Of a stretch of 64,000 bases of DNA, positions 50,070 to 58,442 are shown one piece after another. The DNA is from Paramagnetospirillum magneticum AMB-1 (GTDB taxonomy: Bacteria > Pseudomonadota > Alphaproteobacteria > Rhodospirillales > Magnetospirillaceae), in contig NC_007626.1 of NCBI RefSeq assembly GCF_000009985.1, forward strand, positions 4,567,788 through 4,631,787, written 5' to 3'. Position numbers and translations under genes: made by a program. The notes beneath the pieces are model-generated. The model did no database searches, was not told the DNA's origin, and saw only the letters and a list, made by a program, of their open reading frames with translations. Within the stretch, counting starts at the first letter, position 1. Every line of letters begins with the position of its first letter.

Positions 50070-51023
50070 ATGCATATCCTTGAATTCGAAAAGCCCATCG
50101 CCGAGCTCGAGGGCAAGATTGAGGAGCTGAGGCACCTGTCCGATGGCGGCGACGTCAACATCGCCGACGAGGTGTCCAAGCTCCAGGCCAAGGTCGACAA
50201 GCTGCTGCGCTCGACCTACGCCAAGCTCACGCCGTGGCAAAAGACGCAGGTGGCCCGCCACCCGGAGCGTCCGCACACGCTGGCCTATATCTCGACGCTG
50301 ATCGAGGACTTCACGCCGCTGGCCGGAGACCGCGCCTTCGCCGAGGACGAGGCCATCATCGGCGGCCTGGGCCGCTTCCGCGGCCGCTCGGTGATGATCA
50401 TCGGCCACGAGAAGGGCCACGACACCGAAACCCGGCTGAAGCACAATTTCGGCATGGCCAAGCCCGAGGGCTATCGCAAGGCCAAGCGCCTGATGGAAAT
50501 GGCCGACCATTTCCAGGTGCCCATCATCACCCTGGTGGACACTGCCGGCGCCTATCCCGGCGTCGACGCCGAGGCGCGGGGCCAGGCGGAGGCCATCGCC
50601 CGCTCCATCGAGACCTGCCTGAACGTTCGCGTGCCGCTGGTCTCGGTGATCATCGGCGAAGGCGGCTCGGGCGGCGCCATCGCCCTGGCCACCGGCAATA
50701 CCGTCCTGATGCTCGAACACGCCATCTATTCGGTGATCAGCCCCGAGGGCTGCGCCTCGATCCTGTGGCGCTCGGCCGAGAACGCCAAGGACGCCGCCGA
50801 ACAGCTGCGCCTTACCGCCCAGGACCTGCACAAGCTCAGCATCATCGATTCGGTGGTGCCCGAGCCCATGGGCGGCGCCCATCGCAATCCCGACCTGATG
50901 ATGCAAACCCTGTCCATGGCGCTGGATTCGGCGCTGCGCGACCTGTCGGGCCTGGACGGCGGCGTGCTGCGCGCCCGCCGTCGCGAGAAATTCCTGGAGA
51001 TGGGGCGGGCGGGCCTGTCGTGA
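50070..51023 (+). CDS. accA: Acetyl-CoA carboxylase carboxyltransferase subunit alpha
   Basis: This 317-residue subunit, with AccD, transfers carboxyl from biotin to acetyl-CoA, the first committed step of fatty-acid synthesis. The usual AccA blocks are present: LEFEKPIAELEGKIEELRHL, YISTLIEDFTPLAGDRAF, GHEKGHDTETR, MEMADHFQVPIITLVDTAGA and the GEGGSGGAIALATG glycine-rich oxyanion region. It starts an operon of four overlapping genes (accA, GT2, VTT protein, BON lipoprotein) with GTGA junctions. The window shows no accD or accBC. Confidence 0.96.
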   Translation: MHILEFEKPIAELEGKIEELRHLSDGGDVNIADEVSKLQAKVDKLLRSTYAKLTPWQKTQVARHPERPHTLAYISTLIEDFTPLAGDRAFAEDEAIIGGLGRFRGRSVMIIGHEKGHDTETRLKHNFGMAKPEGYRKAKRLMEMADHFQVPIITLVDTAGAYPGVDAEARGQAEAIARSIETCLNVRVPLVSVIIGEGGSGGAIALATGNTVLMLEHAIYSVISPEGCASILWRSAENAKDAAEQLRLTAQDLHKLSIIDSVVPEPMGGAHRNPDLMMQTLSMALDSALRDLSGLDGGVLRARRREKFLEMGRAGLS

Positions 51024-51763
51024 CCAGCCTCGTGGTTCCGGAACTGTCGGTAGTCGTCCCGGTCAAGAACGAGGCCGAGAACATCCTGCCGCTGCTGGAC
51101 GAGATCCACATGGCGCTGCAGGGCAAGGTGGAGTTCGAGGTCGTCTATGTGGATGACGGCTCGGACGATGCCACGCCCGCGGTGCTGGAGCAGGCCCGGG
51201 CCATCCATCCCCGCCTGAAGGTGGTGCGCCACCGCACCGGCTGCGGCCAGAGCCAGGCGGTGGCCACCGGGGTGAAGCATGCCGGCGGCAAGCTGATCGC
51301 CACCCTGGACGGCGACGGCCAGAACGACCCCGCCGACCTGCCCGCCATGCTCGAGCACTGGCGCTCGCGCCCCGAGACCGTGCGGGCCGGGCTGATGATC
51401 ACCGGCTGGCGCGCCAACCGCCGCGACGACGGCATCCGCCGCCTGTCGTCCAAGCTGGCCAATGCCATCCGCTCCAAGCTGCTTCGGGACCAGACCCCGG
51501 ATTCGGGCAGCGGCATCAAGCTGCTGCCGCGCGAACTGTTCCTGGACCTGCCCCGCTTCGACCACATGCACCGCTTCATGGCCGCCCTGGTGATCCGCGC
51601 CGGCGGAAGCGTCGAGGTGGTCAAGGTCAACCACCGCCCGCGTGAACGCGGCACCTCCAAATACGGAGTGTGGAACCGCCTGTGGGTGGGCATCGTCGAC
51701 CTGTTCGGCGTGATGTGGCTGATGCGCCGGGCGCGCAACCCGGTCGTCGAGTGCCGCGAGTGA
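51020..51763 (+). CDS. GT2-family glycosyltransferase (dolichol-phosphate mannosyltransferase-like)
   Basis: This 247-residue GT-A fold enzyme begins VVVPVKNEAENILPLLDEI with the nucleotide-binding VYVDDGSDD motif (about 43-51). The catalytic metal D-x-D equivalent is LDGDGQNDPADLP (about 90-102), and the TPDSGSGIKLLPR acceptor-region block follows. The C-terminal RPRERGTSKYGVWNR is diagnostic of DPM1/GtrB-like enzymes that load sugar onto polyprenyl phosphate. There is no C-terminal TM pair, so it is probably soluble or peripheral. It uses a GTG start inside the accA stop. Likely role: envelope glycan modification. A standalone GtrB/ArnC assignment would need a partner flippase, which is absent here. 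Confidence 0.88.
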   Translation: MTSLVVPELSVVVPVKNEAENILPLLDEIHMALQGKVEFEVVYVDDGSDDATPAVLEQARAIHPRLKVVRHRTGCGQSQAVATGVKHAGGKLIATLDGDGQNDPADLPAMLEHWRSRPETVRAGLMITGWRANRRDDGIRRLSSKLANAIRSKLLRDQTPDSGSGIKLLPRELFLDLPRFDHMHRFMAALVIRAGGSVEVVKVNHRPRERGTSKYGVWNRLWVGIVDLFGVMWLMRRARNPVVECRE

Positions 51764-52500
51764 CCGCCAAGGGTCACCATCCCCTGCTCAATCCCCGCGC
51801 CATGGTCAAGGGACTGGTGCTGATCGCCACCCTGGTGATGATCGGCTTCCTGCTGGAGGGGCTGGGGCTCAAGGACGCGCTGGATACCCATTGGATCGAT
51901 GCCGAGGTCAAGGGCAAGGGGCTGAGCGGCGACGCCCTGTTCGTGATCATCGGCGCCCTGGCCGTCTGCATCGGCCTGCCGAGGCAGGGGGTCTGCTTCC
52001 TGGCCGGTTACGCCTTCGGATTCGCCGAGGGCCTAGTGTGGTCCAGCCTGGCCTCCATGGTCGGCTGCATCATGACGTTCTTCTACGCCCGCCAGATGGG
52101 GCGAAGCTTCGTCACCTCCCGCTTTCCCGAGCGCGTCGCCCGCATCGACGCCTTCCTGGCCGGCAACGCCTTCGCCATGACCCTGCTGATCCGCCTGCTG
52201 CCGGTGGGCAGCAACGTGATCACCAATCTGGCGGCGGGAGTGTCCGGAGCCCGGCCGATTCCGTTCTTCCTGGGCTCGCTGCTGGGCTATCTGCCCCAGA
52301 CGGTGGTTTTCGCCCTGCTGGGCAGCGGCATTCAGGTGGATCCGGTCTTCCGCATCGGCGCCAGCGTGGTATTGTTCGTCGCTTCCGGGGTGATGGGCGT
52401 GTGGCTGTTCCGCCGCTTTCGTCACGGCCGGCATCTGGACGCCGCCACCGAGGCGGTCATCGAAGAAGATGGCGACGAACCCAATGAACAAGCCCGCTAA
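51760..52500 (+). CDS. TVP38/TMEM64 (VTT domain) membrane protein
   Basis: This 246-residue protein has five or six TM helices. The VTT-domain signature is seen as GYAFGFAEGLVWSSLASMVG (G-x-x-F-G...G), FFYARQMGR and LLIRLLPVGSNVITNLAAGVS with the reentrant Arg/Pro. The DedA/VTT family is implicated in lipid scrambling and undecaprenyl-phosphate recycling. Its pairing with a polyprenyl-sugar GT2 enzyme supports a role in lipid-carrier glycan metabolism; this is inference. A GTG start overlaps the GT2 stop. The acidic C-terminus (EDGDEPNE) overlaps the next gene by 17 bases. Confidence 0.87.
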   Translation: MTAKGHHPLLNPRAMVKGLVLIATLVMIGFLLEGLGLKDALDTHWIDAEVKGKGLSGDALFVIIGALAVCIGLPRQGVCFLAGYAFGFAEGLVWSSLASMVGCIMTFFYARQMGRSFVTSRFPERVARIDAFLAGNAFAMTLLIRLLPVGSNVITNLAAGVSGARPIPFFLGSLLGYLPQTVVFALLGSGIQVDPVFRIGASVVLFVASGVMGVWLFRRFRHGRHLDAATEAVIEEDGDEPNEQAR

Positions 52501-53080
52501 AGCCCTTTGCCTCTGTCTCGGCCTGATCGGCCTTGCCGCCTGCACCCCGGACCAGGGATCGCCCACCGTCACCGCCCCGCCGCGCAGCTCGGATCTCAGC
52601 TTCGACGCCCAGGGCCGGGTCGTGCGGCCGCGAGCAGAGCGCAATTGGGACGACTCGGTGGGCAAGAAGGTTCAGACCATGCTGGCCCAGGCCGACCGCG
52701 AGGCCTTCAAGGGAGTTTCCGTCCGCGCCTGGGACGGCGGCGTGCTGCTGACCGGCGCCGTGGCCAAGCCCGACCAGCGCCGCCGCGCCGCCGAGACGGC
52801 CCGCAGCGTCGAGGGCGTCACCCAGGTCTATGACGATCTGGTCCTGGCCGAGAATCCGGCGCACCCCATGTATATCCCCGATCCCAATCTGGAACAGCGG
52901 ATCTATGCCGGGCTGCTGGGCGAAGACGCGATCACCGGCGCTTATACGGTGCGCGTGGTCAACGGCGTCGCCTTCCTGCAGGGCTCCACCCGCTCCAAGG
53001 CCGACGCCGACAAGGCCGCCGACTTCGTTCGCGGCTTCGACGGCGTCAAATGGGTGGTGGACCGCATTTCGGTCCGTTGA
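52484..53080 (+). CDS. BON-domain lipoprotein
   Basis: This 198-residue lipoprotein has lipobox GLAAC (Cys20) and two BON domains, at about 55-120 (GVSVRAWDGGVLLTGAVAKP, a turn-Gly hallmark) and about 130-195 (TVRVVNGVAFLQGSTRSKAD). BON proteins (OsmY, DolP/YraP) bind outer-membrane phospholipids and guard envelope integrity. ATG 52484 gives a direct signal peptide. An upstream ATG at 52469 adds five residues. It overlaps the VTT gene and closes the accA-GT2-VTT-BON operon. Confidence 0.9.
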   Translation: MNKPAKALCLCLGLIGLAACTPDQGSPTVTAPPRSSDLSFDAQGRVVRPRAERNWDDSVGKKVQTMLAQADREAFKGVSVRAWDGGVLLTGAVAKPDQRRRAAETARSVEGVTQVYDDLVLAENPAHPMYIPDPNLEQRIYAGLLGEDAITGAYTVRVVNGVAFLQGSTRSKADADKAADFVRGFDGVKWVVDRISVR

Positions 53081-53139
53081 CCATCGTTTAGCCGCAATCC
53101 GGAGCCAGGGTCGAGGGGTTGACCCTGGAGCCCCGCCCC

Positions 53140-54501
53140 ATGTCCCGTCGCCTCGCCCTGCTGCTTGCCGTATCCGCCTCCGTGACCGCCTCCGCCGCCG
53201 AGGTCACGGTGCCGCCCGAGGAGCGCTCGACCCTTTCGCTGAGCCTGCACCAGGATGGTCCGGCCCTGATCCGCGACCGCCGCCCGGCATTCCTGGAAAA
53301 GGGGCTCTCCAGCCTGATCCTGGACGGCATTCCCCGCACCATCCGACCGGGCAGCGCCACCATCGAAGGACATGGCCTGACCGTCACCGAGCGCTGGATC
53401 GACCCCGGCGCCCTGTCGGCGGAGCGGCAATTGGCGGCCCATCTCGGCCGGACGGTCTCGGTGATCTGGGACGGCAACGGCCCGGCCCAGGCCGCCAAGG
53501 TCCTGGCCACCGAGGGAACGCCGCTGTTCGAAGCCGACGGCAAGGTGGTGGCGGGCCGGCCGTCGCGCATCGTCTATGACGGACTGGCCCCCGGCCTGGG
53601 GCCGCGCCCGGCCCTCCGCGCTCAGGTGGAGGCCGAAGCCGCCGGACGGCGCGAGTTGGAACTGTCCTATGCCGCCGACGGTCTGGCATGGTCGTCCCAG
53701 GCCAATGGCGAGTTGAAGGGCGATCAATTGTCCCTGACCATCTGGGCCGATCTCAGCAATGCCAGCGGCGCCGATTTCACCGACGCCACCCTGCATCTGG
53801 TGGCGGGGCGGCCTCAGACCGGCGGCGGCGCCCCCAAGATGATGGCCCGCGCCATGGCCGAGGCGGCCCCCCTGCCGTCGCGCGAGGCGGTCGGCCCCTA
53901 TCATGTCTACACCTTGCCCCGGCCGGTCACCCTGCGTGACGGCGAAAGCCGGCAGGTGCCCCTGCTGCCGCCGGCCCAGGTGAGGGTGAGCCGCGAGCTG
54001 GTTCTGGAATCCCAAGGCGCCAATGCCTTCCTGTCGCGGTCGCTGGATGCGCGGCCTCAGCACCCGGTGCTGCGGCTCGGCTTCGCCAACACCGCCAGGG
54101 CCGGACTGGGCAAGCCCATCCCCGCCGGCCCCATCCGGGTGACCATGCGCGGTCCCGGCGGCGACCCGGTCCTGCTGGGCGAGGACATGCTGCCCGTCCT
54201 GCCCGAAGGGGCCGAGGCCCGCCTGACCCTGGGTCAGGCCTTCGACCTCACCGCCAGGCGGGTCCAGACCGACTACCAGAAGGTCTCGGCCGAGGTGACG
54301 GAAACCGCCTGGGAGATCCGGCTGGCCAATGGCGGCGAACGGCCGGAAGCCGTCACAATCCGCGAGACCTTCCGCTCCGACTGGCTGATGCTGGAAGAGA
54401 GTGCGCCCCACGCCAAGGAAAGCGCCAGCCAGGTGCGCTGGCTCGTCCAGGTCCCGGCCAAGGGCGAGGCGGTGCTGCGCTATCGCGTCAGGATGAAGTA
54501 G
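53140..54501 (+). CDS. Secreted DUF4139-domain protein
   Basis: This 453-residue protein has a signal peptide (SVTASAA, cleavage near residue 18). A DUF4140/4139-like N-terminus handles EERSTLSLSLHQDGPALI, then a beta-rich DUF4139 core follows (ELELSYAADGLAW, LTIWADLSNASGADFTDATL, the VYTLPRPVTLRDGESRQVPLL strand pair) ending VLRYRVRMK. Proteins of this type are periplasmic or surface-exposed with a mucoidy-inhibitor-like architecture. Function unknown. ATG 53140 is preferred over 53119 because it starts the signal peptide. It is separated from the BON gene by 59 bases. Confidence 0.85.
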   Translation: MSRRLALLLAVSASVTASAAEVTVPPEERSTLSLSLHQDGPALIRDRRPAFLEKGLSSLILDGIPRTIRPGSATIEGHGLTVTERWIDPGALSAERQLAAHLGRTVSVIWDGNGPAQAAKVLATEGTPLFEADGKVVAGRPSRIVYDGLAPGLGPRPALRAQVEAEAAGRRELELSYAADGLAWSSQANGELKGDQLSLTIWADLSNASGADFTDATLHLVAGRPQTGGGAPKMMARAMAEAAPLPSREAVGPYHVYTLPRPVTLRDGESRQVPLLPPAQVRVSRELVLESQGANAFLSRSLDARPQHPVLRLGFANTARAGLGKPIPAGPIRVTMRGPGGDPVLLGEDMLPVLPEGAEARLTLGQAFDLTARRVQTDYQKVSAEVTETAWEIRLANGGERPEAVTIRETFRSDWLMLEESAPHAKESASQVRWLVQVPAKGEAVLRYRVRMK

Positions 54502-54507
54502 GGAGAA

Positions 54508-54768
54508 TCAGGCCACCCGCTGGCGAAGAGCCTCGAGCTGTTCGCGAATCTCGTCGAGGCGGACCACCATGGTGACGATCCCCAGTTGCTCTTCCACCTG
54601 ATTGCGCTCGTCCATCAGCGCCTGGCGGGCAACGGGGTCGGCGGTCTGCCAGCGAACGTTCATCCCCTCCTCGTATTCAGCGAAGGTATGAAGCGCCGCG
54701 TCCAGCTCGTGGTCGAGCCGGTTTTTTTCTTCGGTGAGAGTCTCGATCATGGCCATCACGTCATCCAC
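54508..54768 (-). CDS. Small coiled-coil hypothetical protein (86 aa)
   Basis: This 86-residue, highly charged helical protein has heptad patterns (LTEEKNRLDHELDAALHTFA and LDEIREQLEALRQRVA) consistent with a short coiled coil. There is no signal, TM or Cys. The frame begins with GTG at 54768; ATG codons at 54756 or 54750 are equally possible. It follows the 68-aa gene below on the minus strand (20 bases between), so they may be cotranscribed. No family recognised. It is convergent with DUF4139 (6 bases). Confidence 0.6.
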   Translation of the reverse strand: MDDVMAMIETLTEEKNRLDHELDAALHTFAEYEEGMNVRWQTADPVARQALMDERNQVEEQLGIVTMVVRLDEIREQLEALRQRVA

Positions 54769-54788
54769 GAAACAATCGTCGCCGCCCG

Positions 54789-54995
54789 CTAGGCGGCGAG
54801 CCTCTTTCTGGGATCAAGCGCCTCGACCTCGGCGCGGGCGGCTGCGTCCTCGACGCCGGTGACCGCCGCCAGCAGCATGGCTGCGGCCGTCAGTCCCTCG
54901 GCGTGGGCGACACCGGCTCCTTGCCCGGCGGCCAAGGCATCCTGAACGGTCTCGTCATAGGCGGTCAACACCATCTCCAATGTGGCCGAGTCCAT
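54789..54995 (-). CDS. Small Ala-rich hypothetical protein (68 aa)
   Basis: This 68-residue protein is acidic and alanine-rich (MDSATLEMVLTAYDETVQDA, then repeated Ala/Glu helices) and ends in a basic DPRKRLAA. AAAGGGGG lies just upstream of the ATG. No motif is recognised. A sequence of this composition could be an antisense artefact, but the opposite strand carries nothing better and the Shine-Dalgarno is good. Possibly cotranscribed with the downstream coiled-coil gene. Confidence 0.55.
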   Translation of the reverse strand: MDSATLEMVLTAYDETVQDALAAGQGAGVAHAEGLTAAAMLLAAVTGVEDAAARAEVEALDPRKRLAA

Positions 54996-55407
54996 GGACG
55001 CCCCCTTTCAGGTCGCTTCGCCTCATCCCTGTGACGAGGATCTTCCTGGACGATAGTATGTCCAACGGAATCAGATCCGCAATAGCATAATGCCCGCATT
55101 ACAAATGGGATTATTGTAATGACTGGGCCTTTATTAAGCACTTTTATTAAACACATCATGAATGGATTGTAATAGCCGCTTTGACCGCCCGCGGCCCAAC
55201 TCACCCCCGCCATGGCGAAGGTATGCGCCGCCAGGAGCGTGTCCGGCTTCAGTCAATCCAGGTCCGCCCGGCCTCACGCCTGGAGGCCACGGCTCCAAAC
55301 CTCATTCTTGCCTATTGATAAAAACAAAGGGGGACCGGGGCATCGCGCCCTAGGCGGGTGCGGGCGGCAGCCCGCCTTGTCATGGACCAGAGTTAACGCC
55401 GGTCACT
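54996..55407. promoter_or_regulatory. Gene-free AT-rich region with inverted repeat, before the small-gene pair and after polA
   Basis: There are 412 bases with no gene. 55050-55180 is strongly AT-rich and holds a perfect 8-bp inverted repeat CATTACAA (55097-55104) and TTGTAATG (55114-55121), plus a second ATTGTAAT at 55166-55173. This looks like an operator cluster and promoter for the minus-strand small genes. The polA-proximal half (55340-55400) has a GCGGGC-GGCA-GCCCGC hairpin (55360-55375) that may end polA transcription. Confidence 0.4.
55360..55375 (-). terminator. Hairpin after polA
   Basis: There is a perfect 6-bp stem GCGGGC/GCCCGC with a 4-base loop, 33 bases beyond the polA stop on the minus strand. 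It has no clear T-run, so termination is only a possibility. Confidence 0.35.
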
Positions 55408-58194
55408 TCAGTGCGCCGCACCCCAGGTGTCGGCGATGCCGGCTTCCACCAGCAGGGGGACGGAGAGGCTGGCGGCAGCTTCCATGACCTGCTTGACCAC
55501 CGCGACGGTGGCGTCGGCCTCCGCCTCGGGGGCTTCGAGCACCAGTTCGTCATGGACCTGGAGCAGCAGCCGGGCCGACAGGCCGGCAGCGGCCAGGGCG
55601 GCGGGCAGGCGGATCATGGCGCGCTTGATGATGTCGGCGGCCCCGCCCTGGATGGGGCCGTTGATGGCGGCGCGCTCGGCGAAGGCGCGCATGGCGCCGT
55701 TCTTGTCCTTGATGCCCGGGGTGAAGACCTTGCGGCCGAACAAGGTGGTGACGAAGCCCTGGTCGCGGGCCTCTTCCTTGGTCCGCTCCATATAGGCGCG
55801 GATTTCGGGATACCGGGCGAAATAAGCCTCGATATAGGCCTTGGCCTCACCCTGGGGGATGCCCAGCTGGGCCGCCAGACCGAAGGCGCTGATACCGTAG
55901 ATGATGCCGAAATTGATGGCCTTGGCCCGGCGGCGGAGCGCCGGGTCGATCCCGTCCAGCGGCACGCCGAACACCTGTGACGCGGTGATGGCGTGGATGT
56001 CGGCGCCATGGGCGAAGGCATCGCGCAGGCCGGCGATCTCCGCCACATGGGCCACCAGACGCAGTTCGATCTGGGAGTAGTCGGCGCTGACCAGTTTCTT
56101 GCCCGGTTCGGCGACGAAAGCGTGGCGGATCTTGCGGCCTTCCTCGGTGCGGATGGGAATGTTCTGCAGGTTGGGGTCCGACGACGACAGCCGCCCGGTG
56201 GTGGTGGCCGCCAGGGAATAACTGGTGTGGACCCGGCCGGTGGCCGGATTGATCTGGGCCACCAGGGCGTCGGTATAGGTGCCCTTCAGCTTGGACAACT
56301 GGCGCCAGTCCAGCAGGCGGGCGGGCAGCGCATGCAACGGCGCCAGCTCTTCCAGCACGTCGGCGCCGGTGGCCCATTGCCCGGTCTTGGTCTTCTTGCC
56401 ACCGGGGAGGTTCAGGGTCTCGAACAGCACCTTGCCCAGTTGCTGCGGCGAGCCCAGGTTGAAGGCCTCGCCATTGTTGAGGGCGATGACCTCGGTCTCC
56501 AACTCGGTCAGGCGGCGGCCGAAATCCTCGGACAGCGCCATCAGCTGGGCGCGGTCGACCTTGATGCCGTCGCGCTCCATGGCGGCGATCACCGGCACCA
56601 ACGGACGTTCCAGCGTCTCATAGACGCTGACCATGCGCTCGGACAAAAGGCGCGGTTTCAACAGCGCATGCAGCCGCAGCGTCATGTCCGCGTCCTCGGC
56701 GGCATAGTCGCGGGCCTTGTCCAGCGGCACCCGGTCGAAGGTCACCTGATTGCGCCCGCTGCCGCAGACCTCGGAGAACGGGATGTTGGCGTGGCCGAGA
56801 TGCAGCAGGCACAGCTCGTCCAGGCCGTGACCGTGGCTGGCCCCGTCCAGGGCGTAGGACAGCAGCATGGTGTCGTCGAAGGGCTCGACGGCCAGGCCCT
56901 GCATGGCCATCACCTGCATGTCGTACTTGATGTTGTGCCCGACCTTCAGCACCGAAGGATCGGCCAGCAGCGGCTTCAGCCGGGCCAGGGTCTCGGCGGC
57001 GGGAATGATCTGGGGCGCGTCGGTCGACGGGCCGCCCAGCAGGTCGCCCTGGGCCTGGGCCGGGGCGTGCAGCACGGGAATGTAGCAGGCCCGCCCCGGC
57101 GCCACCGCCAGGGACACGCCCACCAGCCGGGCGCGCAGGGGGTCGAGGCCAGTGGTCTCGGTGTCGAAGCCCACCAGCCCGCCCCCGGTGGCCAGGGCGA
57201 TCCAGTTTTCCAGCGCTGCCAGATCGGTGACCAGCTCGTAGGCGGTCTCCACCTTGGGCGGCAGGGACGGCGCCTCGGCCGGAGCCTCGGTGGGCAGCAC
57301 CGCCCGCGTGGCGGTGGGAGCGGCGGTGGGAATCTTGGCGTTTAGGCGGCCCATCAGCGAGCGGAAGCCCTGGGCGGCGCAGAAGGCGGCCAGCTTTTCC
57401 GGCGCCGGCGGCTTGACGTCCAGCTCGGACAGCGGCACCGGCACCGGCGCGTCGGTGCGCAGCCGCACCAACTCGCGCGAGATGCGGGCGAGATCGGCAT
57501 TGGCTATCAGGGATTCGCGGCGCTTGGGCTGCTTGATCTCCGACGCCCTGGCCAGCAGGGTGTCGAGATCGCCGTATTCCTCGATCAACTGCGCCGCCGT
57601 CTTGACGCCGATGCCGGGCACGCCGGGCACGTTATCCGAGGAATCGCCGCACAGGGCCTGGACGTCGACCACCTTGTCGGGGGAAACGCCGAACTTTTCC
57701 CGCACTTCGGCCTCGCCGATGGTGCGGTTCTTCATGGGGTCGATCATCTCGACCCCCGGCCCCACCAACTGCATCAGGTCCTTGTCGGACGAGACGATGG
57801 TGACCCTGGCGCCCGCCTCCACCGCCAGACGGGCATAGGTGGCGATCAGGTCGTCGGCCTCGAAGCCTTCCAGCTCGATGGCCGGCAGGTCAAAGGCCCG
57901 CGTCGCCTCGCGCACCAGCGGGAACTGGGGCACCAGCTCCTCGGGGGCGGGCGGGCGGTGGGCCTTGTATTCGGGGTAGATCGCGCTGCGGAAGGTCTTG
58001 CGCGACGAATCGAAGATCACCGCCACATGATCGGAGGACGAGTCGGCCAGCAGCTTCATCAGCATGGTGGTGAAGCCATAGACGGCGTTCACCGGCGTCC
58101 CGTCGGCCCGGGTCATGGGCGGCAGGCCGTGGAAGGCCCGGAAGATGAAGCCCGAGCCGTCGATCAGCGTCACATGCCGGGGGGCTTCGCCCAC
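55408..58194 (-). CDS. polA: DNA polymerase I
   Basis: This 928-residue enzyme has three domains. The N-terminal 5'-3' exonuclease (about 1-290) has LIDGSGFIFRAFHGLPP and the EGFEADDLI and CGDSSDNVPGVPGIG metal motifs. The 3'-5' proofreading domain (about 325-500) is active-looking, with FDTETTGLDP (D-x-E). The polymerase domain (about 520-928) has motif A SADYSQIELRLVAH, motif B RRAKAINFGIIYGISAFGL and motif C LLQVHDELVLEAP. It fills gaps in repair and removes Okazaki primers. It starts with GTG at 58194, one base after the stop of the zinc-finger gene, so the two are coupled. Full length, no oddities. Confidence 0.97.
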   Translation of the reverse strand: MGEAPRHVTLIDGSGFIFRAFHGLPPMTRADGTPVNAVYGFTTMLMKLLADSSSDHVAVIFDSSRKTFRSAIYPEYKAHRPPAPEELVPQFPLVREATRAFDLPAIELEGFEADDLIATYARLAVEAGARVTIVSSDKDLMQLVGPGVEMIDPMKNRTIGEAEVREKFGVSPDKVVDVQALCGDSSDNVPGVPGIGVKTAAQLIEEYGDLDTLLARASEIKQPKRRESLIANADLARISRELVRLRTDAPVPVPLSELDVKPPAPEKLAAFCAAQGFRSLMGRLNAKIPTAAPTATRAVLPTEAPAEAPSLPPKVETAYELVTDLAALENWIALATGGGLVGFDTETTGLDPLRARLVGVSLAVAPGRACYIPVLHAPAQAQGDLLGGPSTDAPQIIPAAETLARLKPLLADPSVLKVGHNIKYDMQVMAMQGLAVEPFDDTMLLSYALDGASHGHGLDELCLLHLGHANIPFSEVCGSGRNQVTFDRVPLDKARDYAAEDADMTLRLHALLKPRLLSERMVSVYETLERPLVPVIAAMERDGIKVDRAQLMALSEDFGRRLTELETEVIALNNGEAFNLGSPQQLGKVLFETLNLPGGKKTKTGQWATGADVLEELAPLHALPARLLDWRQLSKLKGTYTDALVAQINPATGRVHTSYSLAATTTGRLSSSDPNLQNIPIRTEEGRKIRHAFVAEPGKKLVSADYSQIELRLVAHVAEIAGLRDAFAHGADIHAITASQVFGVPLDGIDPALRRRAKAINFGIIYGISAFGLAAQLGIPQGEAKAYIEAYFARYPEIRAYMERTKEEARDQGFVTTLFGRKVFTPGIKDKNGAMRAFAERAAINGPIQGGAADIIKRAMIRLPAALAAAGLSARLLLQVHDELVLEAPEAEADATVAVVKQVMEAAASLSVPLLVEAGIADTWGAAH

Positions 58195-58195
58195 C

Positions 58196-58393
58196 TCAGT
58201 GATGACCGATCTTGGCGCCTTCGGCCAGCACGTAGGTCCGCGAGCAGTAAGGGCAAACGATCTTGCCCTCGGCGGTCAGGTCGAGGAAGACGCGGGGATG
58301 GCCGAGGCCGTTGGCCACGTCGCCGTCACAGGCGACCTTGGCGGCGGAAACGGTGACGGTGTCGAAAGCGGGCTGGGTGGAAGCGGAAGACAT
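58196..58393 (-). CDS. Zinc-finger (zf-CHCC) domain protein
   Basis: This 65-residue protein carries the CHCC zinc site: Cys in VACDGD, His in GHPRVFLDL, and CPYC in KIVCPYCSRTYVL. The domain is related to the NDUFS6 accessory subunit of complex I; the bacterial stand-alone versions are common in alphaproteobacteria and of unknown role. ATG 58393 is chosen because GGAG precedes it. The longer frame upstream overlaps the divergent ABC gene. It lies directly upstream of polA, with one base between its stop and the polA start. Confidence 0.88.
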   Translation of the reverse strand: MSSASTQPAFDTVTVSAAKVACDGDVANGLGHPRVFLDLTAEGKIVCPYCSRTYVLAEGAKIGHH

Positions 58394-58442
58394 GGGTGCT
58401 CCGTTGACCGAGGTGTTGGCCGGATGATACCCATTGGTGGCC

